A DNA stretch of 64,000 bases, taken from positions 3,534,001 through 3,598,000 of the forward strand of contig OZ245769.1 of assembly GCA_965227745.1 (NCBI GenBank). Reading direction: 5' to 3'. The position numbers and the translations under genes were made by a program. This DNA is from GAS368 sp965227745 (GTDB lineage: Bacteria; Verrucomicrobiota; Verrucomicrobiia; Opitutales; Opitutaceae). Shown here piece after piece: positions 1 to 8,368 of this stretch (position 1 is its first letter; each line of letters starts with the position of its first letter). Below the pieces are notes generated by a model, which did not search any database, was not told the DNA's origin, and worked only from the letters and a program-made list of their open reading frames with translations.

Positions 1-992
1 TCGCGCGGCGTGAGGGAATTGGGGCGGTTGGCGTCGTTGCGGTAGTTTTCCGCGAAGCCGCGAATCACCGTCTTGCTAAAGGGCTTGTAGGTGATGGCGC
101 CATATTGACGGCGAGTGAGATCGCCCGAGGGCTTGCGCTGAAACTGCTGGTCGTTGAAGAGAAAAGCGCCGTAGGCGGCGAGCTTATCCGGGATGAGCAC
201 GCGGTTCACCGCGAGCGAGCTGCGGAAAGAGCCGTATTGGTCCGTGCGCAGTTGGATCTGGTTGGTGTCCTTGTTGAGGAGCGCCTGCGCGGCGGTCTGA
301 TTGACGATGCCCGCCGGAGTGCCGAGACCGAAGAGCAGGGAATTGGGGCCGCGCGTGATTTCGACCGACTGAGTATTGTACGAGTCGAAGGGGATGCGGT
401 TGTTGGTCGGGAAATTATTGATCGCCGCGTCAGGGGACCCGAGACCGCGCACGCGGTTGGCTTGGGCGTTGGTGGAGGAGTCGCCGTTGTTGCCGAAACT
501 GTAGCCGGCGATAGAATCCTTGGCGGTGCCGCGATCGACGATGGAGGGCGTGTAGGTGCTGGAGCCCTCGGTGCTGGCCTCGTACTTGAACACGTCGTTG
601 ATATCGAGGGACGCGGTGTCGTCCATCTGCTGCTTCGTCACGACGGTGATCGAGGCGGCGAGGTCGGCGAGATTGGTATTCAGGCGGCTGCCCGCGAGGG
701 TGTTCTCGGCGAAGTAGCCGGAGTCCTTGCTCGTGGTGACTTGGAAAGGCGTGAGCTTAACGGTCTCTTCTCCACTGGCCGCGGCGTTGCTGGCTTTGGC
801 GCGATCTGCGTCGATTACGGCCTGTTCGCTGGGATCGATGCGGCCGTTTTTATTGGTGTCGTACTTGGCGAGCGTGGCGGCATCGGGGCCGGCGGCAGCT
901 TGGCCGTGGGCCGAAGCGACCACGAGGCCAGCGCCAGCCAGCGCAAGGACGAGGGGTCGCGAGATCGGGGAATTCCAACGAGGGGTTTTCAT
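1..992 (-). CDS. TonB-dependent receptor, N-terminal part (runs off window)
   Basis: This is the first 330 residues of an outer-membrane TonB-dependent receptor, whose C-terminus lies beyond the left edge. The start is the ATG at 992, giving a basic residue pair, a hydrophobic stretch and a likely cleavage after SAHGQA (about residue 32). An EF-hand-like loop, DTNKNGRIDPSE (residues 45-56), follows, then a TonB-box-like stretch and the plug domain (LAGSRLNTNLADLAASITVV, then TRGPNSLLFG). The substrate cannot be told from this part. Receptors of this family bring siderophores, vitamins or glycans across the outer membrane using TonB energy. No clear Shine-Dalgarno site is seen. Confidence 0.9.
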   Translation of the reverse strand, partial: MKTPRWNSPISRPLVLALAGAGLVVASAHGQAAAGPDAATLAKYDTNKNGRIDPSEQAVIDADRAKASNAAASGEETVKLTPFQVTTSKDSGYFAENTLAGSRLNTNLADLAASITVVTKQQMDDTASLDINDVFKYEASTEGSSTYTPSIVDRGTAKDSIAGYSFGNNGDSSTNAQANRVRGLGSPDAAINNFPTNNRIPFDSYNTQSVEITRGPNSLLFGLGTPAGIVNQTAAQALLNKDTNQIQLRTDQYGSFRSSLAVNRVLIPDKLAAYGAFLFNDQQFQRKPSGDLTRRQYGAITYKPFSKTVIRGFAENYRNDANRPNSLTPR

Positions 993-1327
993 GAGCGGGG
1001 TCAGTTGGCTTGGGTTTGGGTAAGCGAGGCGGACAGCGACGGACCCACGCGAAAGGAGTCGACAGGGGCGCGGACGACCGGCGGGGGTACGAAGCGGGGG
1101 AAGGGGTAGCTTTCTAACCAAGAGCTACGCTTGCGAATCGGCATCGCAATGGCTCGGGGCGACTGACAGTCCGGCGCGTGAAGAAAGAATTCATGTTGGG
1201 AGCGCATGAACGCGGCGCGATTCCTCCACCCAAACGACGAGGCCGAGTTACTATCGCTTCTTCTCCGTCGTCGCTCGCCCCAATCCAAAGCTGACGACCT
1301 AGTTTAGATTCCGGGCGTTAGTCACCC
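993..1327. other. Intergenic region upstream of the receptor
   Basis: No convincing gene is seen in this 335-base gap. It must hold the promoter of the receptor reading leftward, but I recognise no clear -35/-10 pair and no riboswitch. Open frames crossing it look like GC-driven shadows. Confidence 0.4.
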
Positions 1328-2725
1328 TCAGGGTAAACGCTTTCCCGACCGATGCGGCACGTAGGGAAACAGTTCGCGCGGCTCTTCGGGTTTAACTGGC
1401 GTGGAGAACTTGTCCGATCCGTCCACAGCAGTCGTGCTGCGCGCTGGGACTAATGCCGGCGGACTCACCCTCGCCGGCAGAGCAACACCGGCGGCCCGCG
1501 CCGCCGCTTCACGGAGTTTGTCCTTCTTGCTTTTGCGTTTGCCCTTCACGCCACCCGTCGCGGGGGCCGCGGGCACCTCCGTATTATAGGGCTCAAAGCC
1601 GGCGATCTGCTCGCGCTCAAGGCGGAGGTTGTTGCGCTTTTCGATCAGGGCGAAGTGCGCATGCGTTTCGGCGCTCACAAAACTCACCGCGACACCGCTT
1701 TCGCCGGCGCGCCCAGTGCGGCCGATGCGGTGCTGATAATCTTCAGGGGATCGCGGGAGGTCGTAGTTTACCACCACGGGCAGGTGCGCGATATCGAGCC
1801 CACGGGCAGCGACATCGGTCGCCACTAGGACGCGGAGACGCGAGGCCTTGAAATCTTCGAGCGCAGCGGTGCGCGCGCCTTGGCTCAGTTCTCCGTGGAG
1901 TGCGCCCGCAGCGATGCCGGCGCGGCGCAATTTTTCAGCCACATGCTCGGTGGCATACTTCGTCGCGACGAAGACGAGGACCCGCGTCCAGCCCTCTAGT
2001 TCGATCAGGTTGCGCAGGAGTTGCGTGCGCTGCGGCGCATCGACCTCGATGGCGCGCTGCGTAATCGCGGGCATCGTTCCCGGCCCGGCGGGGATGGCCA
2101 TTCGTATCGGATCGCGCAAAAGGCTATCCGCCAACTGCCACACCGCAGGGGGAAATGTCGCCGAGAAAAACAGATTTTGCCGCCGCGCCGGCAGCAGCGC
2201 GATCACACGCGAGAGTTCATCCGCAAATCCGAGGGCAAAGAGCCGGTCGGCTTCGTCGAGCACGATGGTCGCGACCGACGCGAGCGACACGGCATTGTGC
2301 GCAATCAAGTCCAGGAGCCGCCCGGGCGTGGCCACCAGCACATCCGCGCCGCCTCCGAGCGCCATCATCTGCGGATTGATCGAGACGCCGCCGTGCGCGA
2401 CGAGGGTCTTGATGCCGGGGTGCGTGAGCGGGCGGCTCAGCGCGACGAACGCCGCGCCCACCTGCGCCGCCAGCTCGCGCGTGGGCACGAGTACCAGCAC
2501 GCGCACCGTGCGCCCGCGCTCGCGCGCACTCGTCGAAAGAATCTGGAGCAGCGGCAGCGCAAACGCCGCGGTCTTCCCCGAGCCGGTCTGCGCCGAGGCC
2601 CACACATCGCTCCCGCGTAAAATCGCCGGGATCGCCTGCGCTTGGATCGGCGTGGGCTCCGTGTAGCCGCGCTCCACCACCGAGAGAAGCAGCGGCGCCG
2701 AAAGGCCAAGGGTCGAAAATGACAT
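1328..2725 (-). CDS. DEAD-box ATP-dependent RNA helicase (RhlE-like)
   Basis: This is a cytoplasmic superfamily 2 RNA helicase that uses ATP to open short RNA duplexes. All core motifs are present in order: the Q-motif region GYTEPTPIQAQAIP, motif I ASAQTGSGKT, PTRELA, TPGR, DEAD, SAT, and the C-terminal helicase lobe ending in HRIGRTGRAG. A basic tail with a KGKRKSKKDK stretch follows and may bind RNA. I chose the ATG at 2725; the GTG one codon upstream is also possible. Length (about 465 residues) is normal for the RhlE group. It is transcribed in the same direction as lnt but with a gap of 77 bases. Confidence 0.93.
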   Translation of the reverse strand: MSFSTLGLSAPLLLSVVERGYTEPTPIQAQAIPAILRGSDVWASAQTGSGKTAAFALPLLQILSTSARERGRTVRVLVLVPTRELAAQVGAAFVALSRPLTHPGIKTLVAHGGVSINPQMMALGGGADVLVATPGRLLDLIAHNAVSLASVATIVLDEADRLFALGFADELSRVIALLPARRQNLFFSATFPPAVWQLADSLLRDPIRMAIPAGPGTMPAITQRAIEVDAPQRTQLLRNLIELEGWTRVLVFVATKYATEHVAEKLRRAGIAAGALHGELSQGARTAALEDFKASRLRVLVATDVAARGLDIAHLPVVVNYDLPRSPEDYQHRIGRTGRAGESGVAVSFVSAETHAHFALIEKRNNLRLEREQIAGFEPYNTEVPAAPATGGVKGKRKSKKDKLREAAARAAGVALPARVSPPALVPARSTTAVDGSDKFSTPVKPEEPRELFPYVPHRSGKRLP

Positions 2726-2802
2726 CACCTACCGATGCCACCTCTGGCCTCCCATGGGAAATACAAAGACGCGGCGCCCTCCGCGTTCGTCGCGAGCTGC
2801 GC

Positions 2803-4470
2803 TTATTCCGCCGGCACAGGTGCCGGCACGACCGGGCGACTCGTCGCGAGGACTCCGGCGGCGAAGGCGGCGAGCGCGAAGCTCAGATAAACGAACCAAT
2901 CGCCGTACAGAACATAGAAACTCTCGCGACCGATCCAGCGCTTGTCGCGGGTGACGGAAATCGTGCGCGCGCCGCGGAAATAGATGCTCTTCGCGTCATT
3001 GGTCACTTCGCTCCGCACGGCGCCAAATTCGTCGATCCAGCCACTCCAGCCGCCATTGCCGCAGCGCAGCACGGGGCGACGCGTCTCGACGGCGCGGAGG
3101 ACGGAGTGCGCGGCGTGCTGGTAGGCCGCCCCACCCTCGCCGTACCACGCACTATTCGTGATCACGGCGATCGCATCGATGCCCGTGCGGGCGCTTTCGC
3201 GGGCGAGATCGGGAAAAATATCCTCGTAGCAGATGAGCGGCCCGATAACGGCAGGGCTATCCTTCATCGGCACGACGATGGGAGCGGGACCCGCACCGCG
3301 CTCGAAATCGCCCCCGATGGGGACAAACTTGGAGAGCCAGCCGAAGAGGGGGCGGAAGGGCACAAACTCGCCGAACGGAACCAGGCGGCGCTTGGCGTAA
3401 TATTCCTTTTGCAGGCCGCCCGCCGGGGTAACGAGCAGCGCGGCGTTGTACCAGCGCTCGTCGGGCTTGTCGGGGTGCTCGATCGCCACGGAGCCGACGA
3501 GGAGCGACGAGCCCGTGCGGGTCGCGAGCGATTCGACGAAGGCCTTGGCCTCGGGCAGGCCACCGCTGACGGTGAGCGGTGAACTGGCTTCGGGCCAGAG
3601 GATCAAATCGGGATGCGTCTCGCCCGCCTTGAGGGTATTGGTCTCGAGGATGCCGAGGATATTGCGTGCCTCGGCCGGGTCCCACTTTAGATTTTGCGGG
3701 ATGTAGGGCTGCACGAAACCGAAGCGCCCCAGAGGGATGCTGAAGCGGTGACGGTTAAACGTATCCTGCATCTGGATACTGACGCAGCCCATGAGCATGA
3801 GCAGCCCGAGGAGGAATTCGGGGCGGCGAAGATTCAGCCCGCTCTGGCGCTCGATGAAGAGGCTGTGTGCCATCGCGGCGAATCCGATATTCATGGCGAC
3901 GAGCACAAACGAAACGCCATACGAGCCCGTGTAGGCCGCGATCTGCAAAATGCTCGAGCGCTCCCACTGGCTCGCGGCGAGCGGGAGCCAAGGGAAACCA
4001 CCGAGCAGCCAGGTGCGCGTCCACTCGATGCCGACCCACAGGGCGGCGAGCCCGACGAGGCCGACCAAGCGCGTGAGTGTGGGCCGCCCCACCATGCGCG
4101 GCATGGCCCACCAGGCTCCGAGATACCACGTGCCGATCCACACGCCGACAAACGGCCCGAGCAAGAGCAGCCCTCCGACCGTCACGTGATGGAGCCAACC
4201 GAGGATAATCGTCCAGGCGACGGCCTGAGCCGCAGCCATCGTCCAAGCGTAGACCTTCAGCCGCGGCTTGGTGTAGGCCCAGAAAATGCCGGGCAACAGC
4301 ATCGCGTAGGCAAACTCCGGGACGTGAAACGGCGGAAACGAGAGAACCGCGAGGACGATCGTCGACACCGCCACCGCGAACGCCCCCAGGTATTCCGCAT
4401 GCCGCTGCCAGAACGACGGCGGCAGGTCGTAGGGATCGGCGGGCGTAGAATCGGGGACGGAGGTGGTCAC
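2803..4470 (-). CDS. lnt: Apolipoprotein N-acyltransferase
   Basis: Lnt adds the third acyl chain to the N-terminal cysteine of lipoproteins in the inner membrane. The N-terminal half carries several hydrophobic membrane segments. The C-terminal half is a nitrilase-type domain with the expected catalytic residues: Glu in LILWPEASSP, Lys in YAKRRLVPFGEFVPF and Cys in LICYEDIFPD. Length (about 555 residues) is slightly above the usual 500-520. The start is a GTG only six bases from a REP element, leaving no room for a normal Shine-Dalgarno site, so expression may depend on a leaderless or read-through transcript. Confidence 0.95.
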   Translation of the reverse strand: MTTSVPDSTPADPYDLPPSFWQRHAEYLGAFAVAVSTIVLAVLSFPPFHVPEFAYAMLLPGIFWAYTKPRLKVYAWTMAAAQAVAWTIILGWLHHVTVGGLLLLGPFVGVWIGTWYLGAWWAMPRMVGRPTLTRLVGLVGLAALWVGIEWTRTWLLGGFPWLPLAASQWERSSILQIAAYTGSYGVSFVLVAMNIGFAAMAHSLFIERQSGLNLRRPEFLLGLLMLMGCVSIQMQDTFNRHRFSIPLGRFGFVQPYIPQNLKWDPAEARNILGILETNTLKAGETHPDLILWPEASSPLTVSGGLPEAKAFVESLATRTGSSLLVGSVAIEHPDKPDERWYNAALLVTPAGGLQKEYYAKRRLVPFGEFVPFRPLFGWLSKFVPIGGDFERGAGPAPIVVPMKDSPAVIGPLICYEDIFPDLARESARTGIDAIAVITNSAWYGEGGAAYQHAAHSVLRAVETRRPVLRCGNGGWSGWIDEFGAVRSEVTNDAKSIYFRGARTISVTRDKRWIGRESFYVLYGDWFVYLSFALAAFAAGVLATSRPVVPAPVPAE

Positions 4471-4475
4471 GAAAG

Positions 4476-4500
4476 GTAGGAGCCTGCTTGCAGGCGATGG
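4476..4500 (+). repeat. REP element, family A
   Basis: One copy of a short element beginning GTAGGAGCCTGCTTGCAGGC followed by GATGG. Its core GCCTGC-TT-GCAGGC is palindromic and the 5' GTAG head is typical of REPs recognised by RAYT transposases. It lies between lnt and the RAYT gene. Other copies are at 5106-5181 and 44532-44608. Confidence 0.85.
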
Positions 4501-4573
4501 CTTTAAGGGTGAATCGGAAACAGTAAACTAGGCGAAGGTCGATTTTGCGTGTGAGGATGCTCCTCGCTCCGCC

Positions 4574-5095
4574 TCATTTGGCCAGCCATTCCGGGATGGG
4601 ACGCTCTGCTTCAAGCCAATCCTTGAACCAGGCCCAATCCTCCTCCCGACAATAATACCACCGCCAAGACTCCGTTCGGGAACATAAGCCGGCGCGGTAG
4701 GGGTTGAGAAATATGTAAAGAAAAAGCGGGAGCCGATCCTCTGCGGGGCGCACGTGGTGATCGTAAAAATTACGCTCCCATTCCAAACTAGGAGCAACTG
4801 CGGCCAACGCAGCCGAGGTCTTCGACTTCAACCGCGCGATGGCTTTTCCGAGGGACAGCCTCTGACCAAGGACAAACAGCACATGAACATGGTCGGGCAT
4901 CACGACTGCACACCTTAGTTGCCAGGTAGCATCCGAGTCCATCTCACGCATCTCGGCCAAAACCAAGGATGCGATGGCAGCCGATGTAAGCCCATTCCGA
5001 TGGTTGTCGGTACAAACTGTGACGAAATATTCCGCGTGCGGCAGTGAGATTCGCCCACGGCGCAAGGCATCATGCCCCTTTGTCGGGTCGCGCAT
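4574..5095 (-). CDS. REP-associated tyrosine transposase (RAYT, IS200-like Y1)
   Basis: This 173-residue protein is a single-domain HUH endonuclease related to IS200/IS605 transposases. It shows YFVTVCT near the N-terminus, the metal-binding HUH motif in MPDHVHVLF (about residue 70) and the late tyrosine region YIFLNPYRAGL (about residue 130). RAYTs are usually single-copy domesticated transposases that nick DNA at REP sequences. Here REP elements of one family flank the gene on both sides (4476-4500 and 5106-5181), which strongly supports the assignment. The frame is intact, so it is probably functional. Confidence 0.92.
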   Translation of the reverse strand: MRDPTKGHDALRRGRISLPHAEYFVTVCTDNHRNGLTSAAIASLVLAEMREMDSDATWQLRCAVVMPDHVHVLFVLGQRLSLGKAIARLKSKTSAALAAVAPSLEWERNFYDHHVRPAEDRLPLFLYIFLNPYRAGLCSRTESWRWYYCREEDWAWFKDWLEAERPIPEWLAK

Positions 5096-5105
5096 GATTT
5101 GAAGC

Positions 5106-5181
5106 GTAGGCGTCTGCTTGCAGGCGATCAGGAGGTAATCCTTCGACGTGCGCCGAGCATCGCCTGCAAGCAGGCTCCTAC
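5106..5181. repeat. REP pair, family A, inverted
   Basis: Two copies of the family A element lie head to head. 5106-5128 reads forward with a few changes (GTAGGCGTCTGCTTGCAGGC), and 5158-5181 is its reverse complement (CATCGCCTGCAAGCAGGCTC then CTAC). Together they form a BIME-like unit between the RAYT gene and secA. The hairpins could also end or protect the secA transcript. Confidence 0.85.
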
Positions 5182-5194
5182 CTCCCGATAAGAA

Positions 5195-8100
5195 TTAGGC
5201 GCCGTGGCAGTTCTTAAACTTCTTCCCGCTGCCGCAGGGACAGGGGTCGTTGCGACCGACCTTCGGCGCTTCGCGACGGATGGTGATCTTCGGAAGTTGC
5301 ACCTCGGGCTCGGGGGCGGGCTGCTCGGCGGGGCCGCTGCTGGTGACCGTCGTCGTGATCTGCGGCGGTGGCGGCTCGACCGGAGCCGGCGCATCGGCGG
5401 GGCCAACGGCCTTGGCCGTGCGGCTGAGGAGCGAGAGCATCTGCTCGAAGGAGTCGATGTTCGTGGCGCTGCGGAAGAGGCCGGTGCAGATCTGCAGGCG
5501 GACATTCGTCATCAGCTCCTCGAAGTACTTGTAGGCTTCGCCCTTGTACTCCACGAGGGGATCCTTCTGGCCGTAGCTGCGAAGACCGATGCTCTTGCGG
5601 AGGTCTTCCATCTCGGTGAGGTGCTCCTGCCAGTGGTGATCGATGGCGTTGATGACCACGTAACGCTCGAGAGAACCCAGGGCCTCGGGGACCTCGACGG
5701 ATTCCTTGATGGCATAGGCCTGCTTGATGCGATCGAGCAGCATCGCGACGATGGGCTCGGGCTTGTTGCCCTTGAGCTCAGCGAGCGTGACGGTGATCGG
5801 GAAGTGGGAATTGAGCCAGCCGAGCAGGCTCTCCTGGGCGGTCTGCGTGGCGCCGGCCTTGTCGCCGTAGCCGACGTTTTCGAGGCGGGTCATCAACTCT
5901 TCCTCGATCTGCTCGAAGATGATGTCCTTCGGGCGCTCGGAGTGGATGGCGCCATTGCGGATGCCGTAGATGACTTCGCGCTGCTGGTTGAGCACGTCGT
6001 CGTACTGGAGCAGGCGCTTGCGCTGGGAATAGTTCTGCTGCTCGACCTTCTTCTGCGCGCTCTCGATGGAGCGATTCAGCCAGGGATGCTCGAGCTCTTC
6101 GCCCTCGACCATGGAGTTTTCCATGAGCTTGGAGGCGATGTTACCCTGTAGGAAGAGACGCATGAGGTCGTCTTCGAGCGAGAGATAGAACTTCGTAAGG
6201 CCCGGGTCGCCCTGACGCGAGCAACGGCCGCGGAGTTGGCGGTCGATGCGGCGGGACTCGTGGCGCTCGGTGCCGATGACGTAGAGGCCGCCAAGCTCAC
6301 GGACGCCCTCGCCGAGTTTAATGTCGGTACCGCGGCCCGCCATATTCGTGGCGATGGTGACGGCGCCGCGCTGGCCGGCGCGGGAGACGATATCGGCCTC
6401 CTGCTGGTGGAATTTCGCGTTGAGGACGGTGTGAATCACGCCCGTGCGCTTCAGCATGCGGGAGAGAAATTCCGACGACTCGACGGTGACGGTGCCGACG
6501 AGGACGGGCTGGCCGCGCTTGTGGGCGGCCTCGATCTCCTTGACCACGGCGGTGTACTTGTCGCGGCGGGTCTTGTAGATCGTATCATTTTTATCGATAC
6601 GGATGCAGGGCTTGTTGGTCGGGATGACCTGCACGCCGAGGCGGTAGATGTCGTTAAACTCGGTGGCCTCGGTCTCGGCGGTGCCGGTCATGCCGGCGAG
6701 CTTCTCGTAGAGACGGAAATAATTCTGAATCGTGATCGTGGCGTAGGTGCGCGTCTCACGCTCGATCGTGACGCCCTCCTTGGCCTCGACGGCTTGGTGG
6801 AGACCGTCGGACCAACGGCGACCCGGCATGACGCGACCCGTGTTCTCATCGACGATCATGACTTTGCCCTCTTGGACGACGTACTGGACGTCGCGCTCGT
6901 AGAGCGAGTAAGCGCGGAGGAGCTGGGAAATGGCGTGGATATCCTCGGAGACGGCGGCGTAGCGGGTCTGAGCCTCGAGCTTCTTGGCCTCGCGCTGCTC
7001 GGGCGTGAGCGAGGTCTCCTTTTCGATATCGATGAACTCGGTCGCGAGATCCGGGAGCATGAACGCATCGGGATTATCGGGCCGGAGCTTGGTGCGACCA
7101 ATCTCGGTAAGGTCGGCCTGATGCTGGCGTTCGTCGATGACGTAGAGGAGCTCTTCCTTGATCTTGTAGAGTTCGTCCTTGTTGAGATCGGAATTGAGGT
7201 CGGTCTCGGTGCGGTCGAGGAGCTTGCGCCACTCGCTGTTCTCCATGACGCGGAGGAGCTGCTTGTTCTTCGGGTGCCCCATCTTCACCTGCAGGAGCTT
7301 TTGCGCGGCGAGGGCCTTGTCGTCCTCCGTGGCGCCGGGTTTCTCGAGGAGTTCGCGGGCCTCGGTGACGATCTTGATGCAGAGGCGGGTCTGCTCATCC
7401 ACCAAGCGGTCGACCGCCGGGAGCAGACGCGTGAAAGGCTGCTCGCGCTCGATGGGCGCGGGGCCGGAAATGATCAACGGCGTGCGCGCCTCATCGACGA
7501 GGATGGAATCGATTTCATCCACGATGCAGAACCAGTGGTCGCGCTGCACCTGATCGTCCTTGCGCGTGGCCATGCCGTTGTCGCGGAGGTAGTCGAAGCC
7601 GAATTCGCTGGCCGTGCCATAAGTGATATCGCGGCCGTACATCTCGCGGCGGAGATCGGGCGACATCTGCTGCTGGATGCAACCGACGGTAACGCCGAGG
7701 TAATTGTAGAGGTGACCCATCCACTCGGAGTCGCGGCGGGCGAGGTAATCGTTGACCGTGACGAGCTGGGTGTTGCGGCCCGTGAGGGCGTTGAGATAGA
7801 GCGGCAGCGTCGATACGAGGGTCTTGCCTTCGCCGGTGGCCATTTCAGCGATGCGGCCGGAGTGGATGGCGATGCCACCGATGAGCTGCACGTCGAAGTG
7901 GACCATGTCCCACGAGAGTTCGTGCTCGCAGACGATGGCCTTGGTGCCGACGAGGCGCCGGGCGGCGTTCTTCACGGCGGCGAAAGCCTCGGGGAGGATT
8001 TCGTCGAGGGCGGCCTTCTTGTCGGCGGCGGCCGCGATGCGCGCGCGGAACTCCGGGGTCTTGGCCTTGAGCTGCTCCTCGGTCAGCGACTGGTACTGCT

Positions 8101-8197
8101 GCTCGAGCTCATTGATGCGCGCGACCGTAGGCCGGGCTTTTTCGAGAAACTTCTTATAGTGCCGGCCGGAAAACCGTTTGAGGAGAAACGAGAGCAT
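5195..8197 (-). CDS. secA: Preprotein translocase ATPase SecA
   Basis: SecA drives Sec-dependent protein export by coupling ATP hydrolysis to movement of preproteins through SecYEG. The 1,000-residue protein has the Walker A region EMATGEGKTLVSTLPLYLNA, the DEAD-like motif VDEIDSILVDEARTPLIISG, the second ATPase lobe with TNMAGRGTDIKLG, and helicase motif VI DRQLRGRCSRQGDPG. It ends in the zinc-binding SEC-C tail CPCGSGKKFKNCHG that contacts SecB and lipids. The length is a little above the usual 900 because of insertions seen in several phyla. It is a single gene, with a REP pair directly downstream. Confidence 0.97.
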   Translation of the reverse strand: MLSFLLKRFSGRHYKKFLEKARPTVARINELEQQYQSLTEEQLKAKTPEFRARIAAAADKKAALDEILPEAFAAVKNAARRLVGTKAIVCEHELSWDMVHFDVQLIGGIAIHSGRIAEMATGEGKTLVSTLPLYLNALTGRNTQLVTVNDYLARRDSEWMGHLYNYLGVTVGCIQQQMSPDLRREMYGRDITYGTASEFGFDYLRDNGMATRKDDQVQRDHWFCIVDEIDSILVDEARTPLIISGPAPIEREQPFTRLLPAVDRLVDEQTRLCIKIVTEARELLEKPGATEDDKALAAQKLLQVKMGHPKNKQLLRVMENSEWRKLLDRTETDLNSDLNKDELYKIKEELLYVIDERQHQADLTEIGRTKLRPDNPDAFMLPDLATEFIDIEKETSLTPEQREAKKLEAQTRYAAVSEDIHAISQLLRAYSLYERDVQYVVQEGKVMIVDENTGRVMPGRRWSDGLHQAVEAKEGVTIERETRTYATITIQNYFRLYEKLAGMTGTAETEATEFNDIYRLGVQVIPTNKPCIRIDKNDTIYKTRRDKYTAVVKEIEAAHKRGQPVLVGTVTVESSEFLSRMLKRTGVIHTVLNAKFHQQEADIVSRAGQRGAVTIATNMAGRGTDIKLGEGVRELGGLYVIGTERHESRRIDRQLRGRCSRQGDPGLTKFYLSLEDDLMRLFLQGNIASKLMENSMVEGEELEHPWLNRSIESAQKKVEQQNYSQRKRLLQYDDVLNQQREVIYGIRNGAIHSERPKDIIFEQIEEELMTRLENVGYGDKAGATQTAQESLLGWLNSHFPITVTLAELKGNKPEPIVAMLLDRIKQAYAIKESVEVPEALGSLERYVVINAIDHHWQEHLTEMEDLRKSIGLRSYGQKDPLVEYKGEAYKYFEELMTNVRLQICTGLFRSATNIDSFEQMLSLLSRTAKAVGPADAPAPVEPPPPQITTTVTSSGPAEQPAPEPEVQLPKITIRREAPKVGRNDPCPCGSGKKFKNCHGA

Positions 8198-8368
8198 GAA
8201 GGGGGTCGGAGCGTAGGCCGCGCCACGGGCTTGGCAAATGAAGAAATCAAACGCCTTCCGAGGAGAGTTTTTTCAGCCGAGTTTAAAGTAACCTCAAAAG
8301 TGCCAAATCGGACCGAGCCAACGTGTCACACCACGGATCACCCGTCCGGGACGCTTTGTTACTTCCAC

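Noticed and set aside
105..1109. Long plus-strand frame at the left edge
   Set aside because: It is a shadow of the TonB receptor on the minus strand; the translation shows no known motif and is dominated by GC-driven residues.
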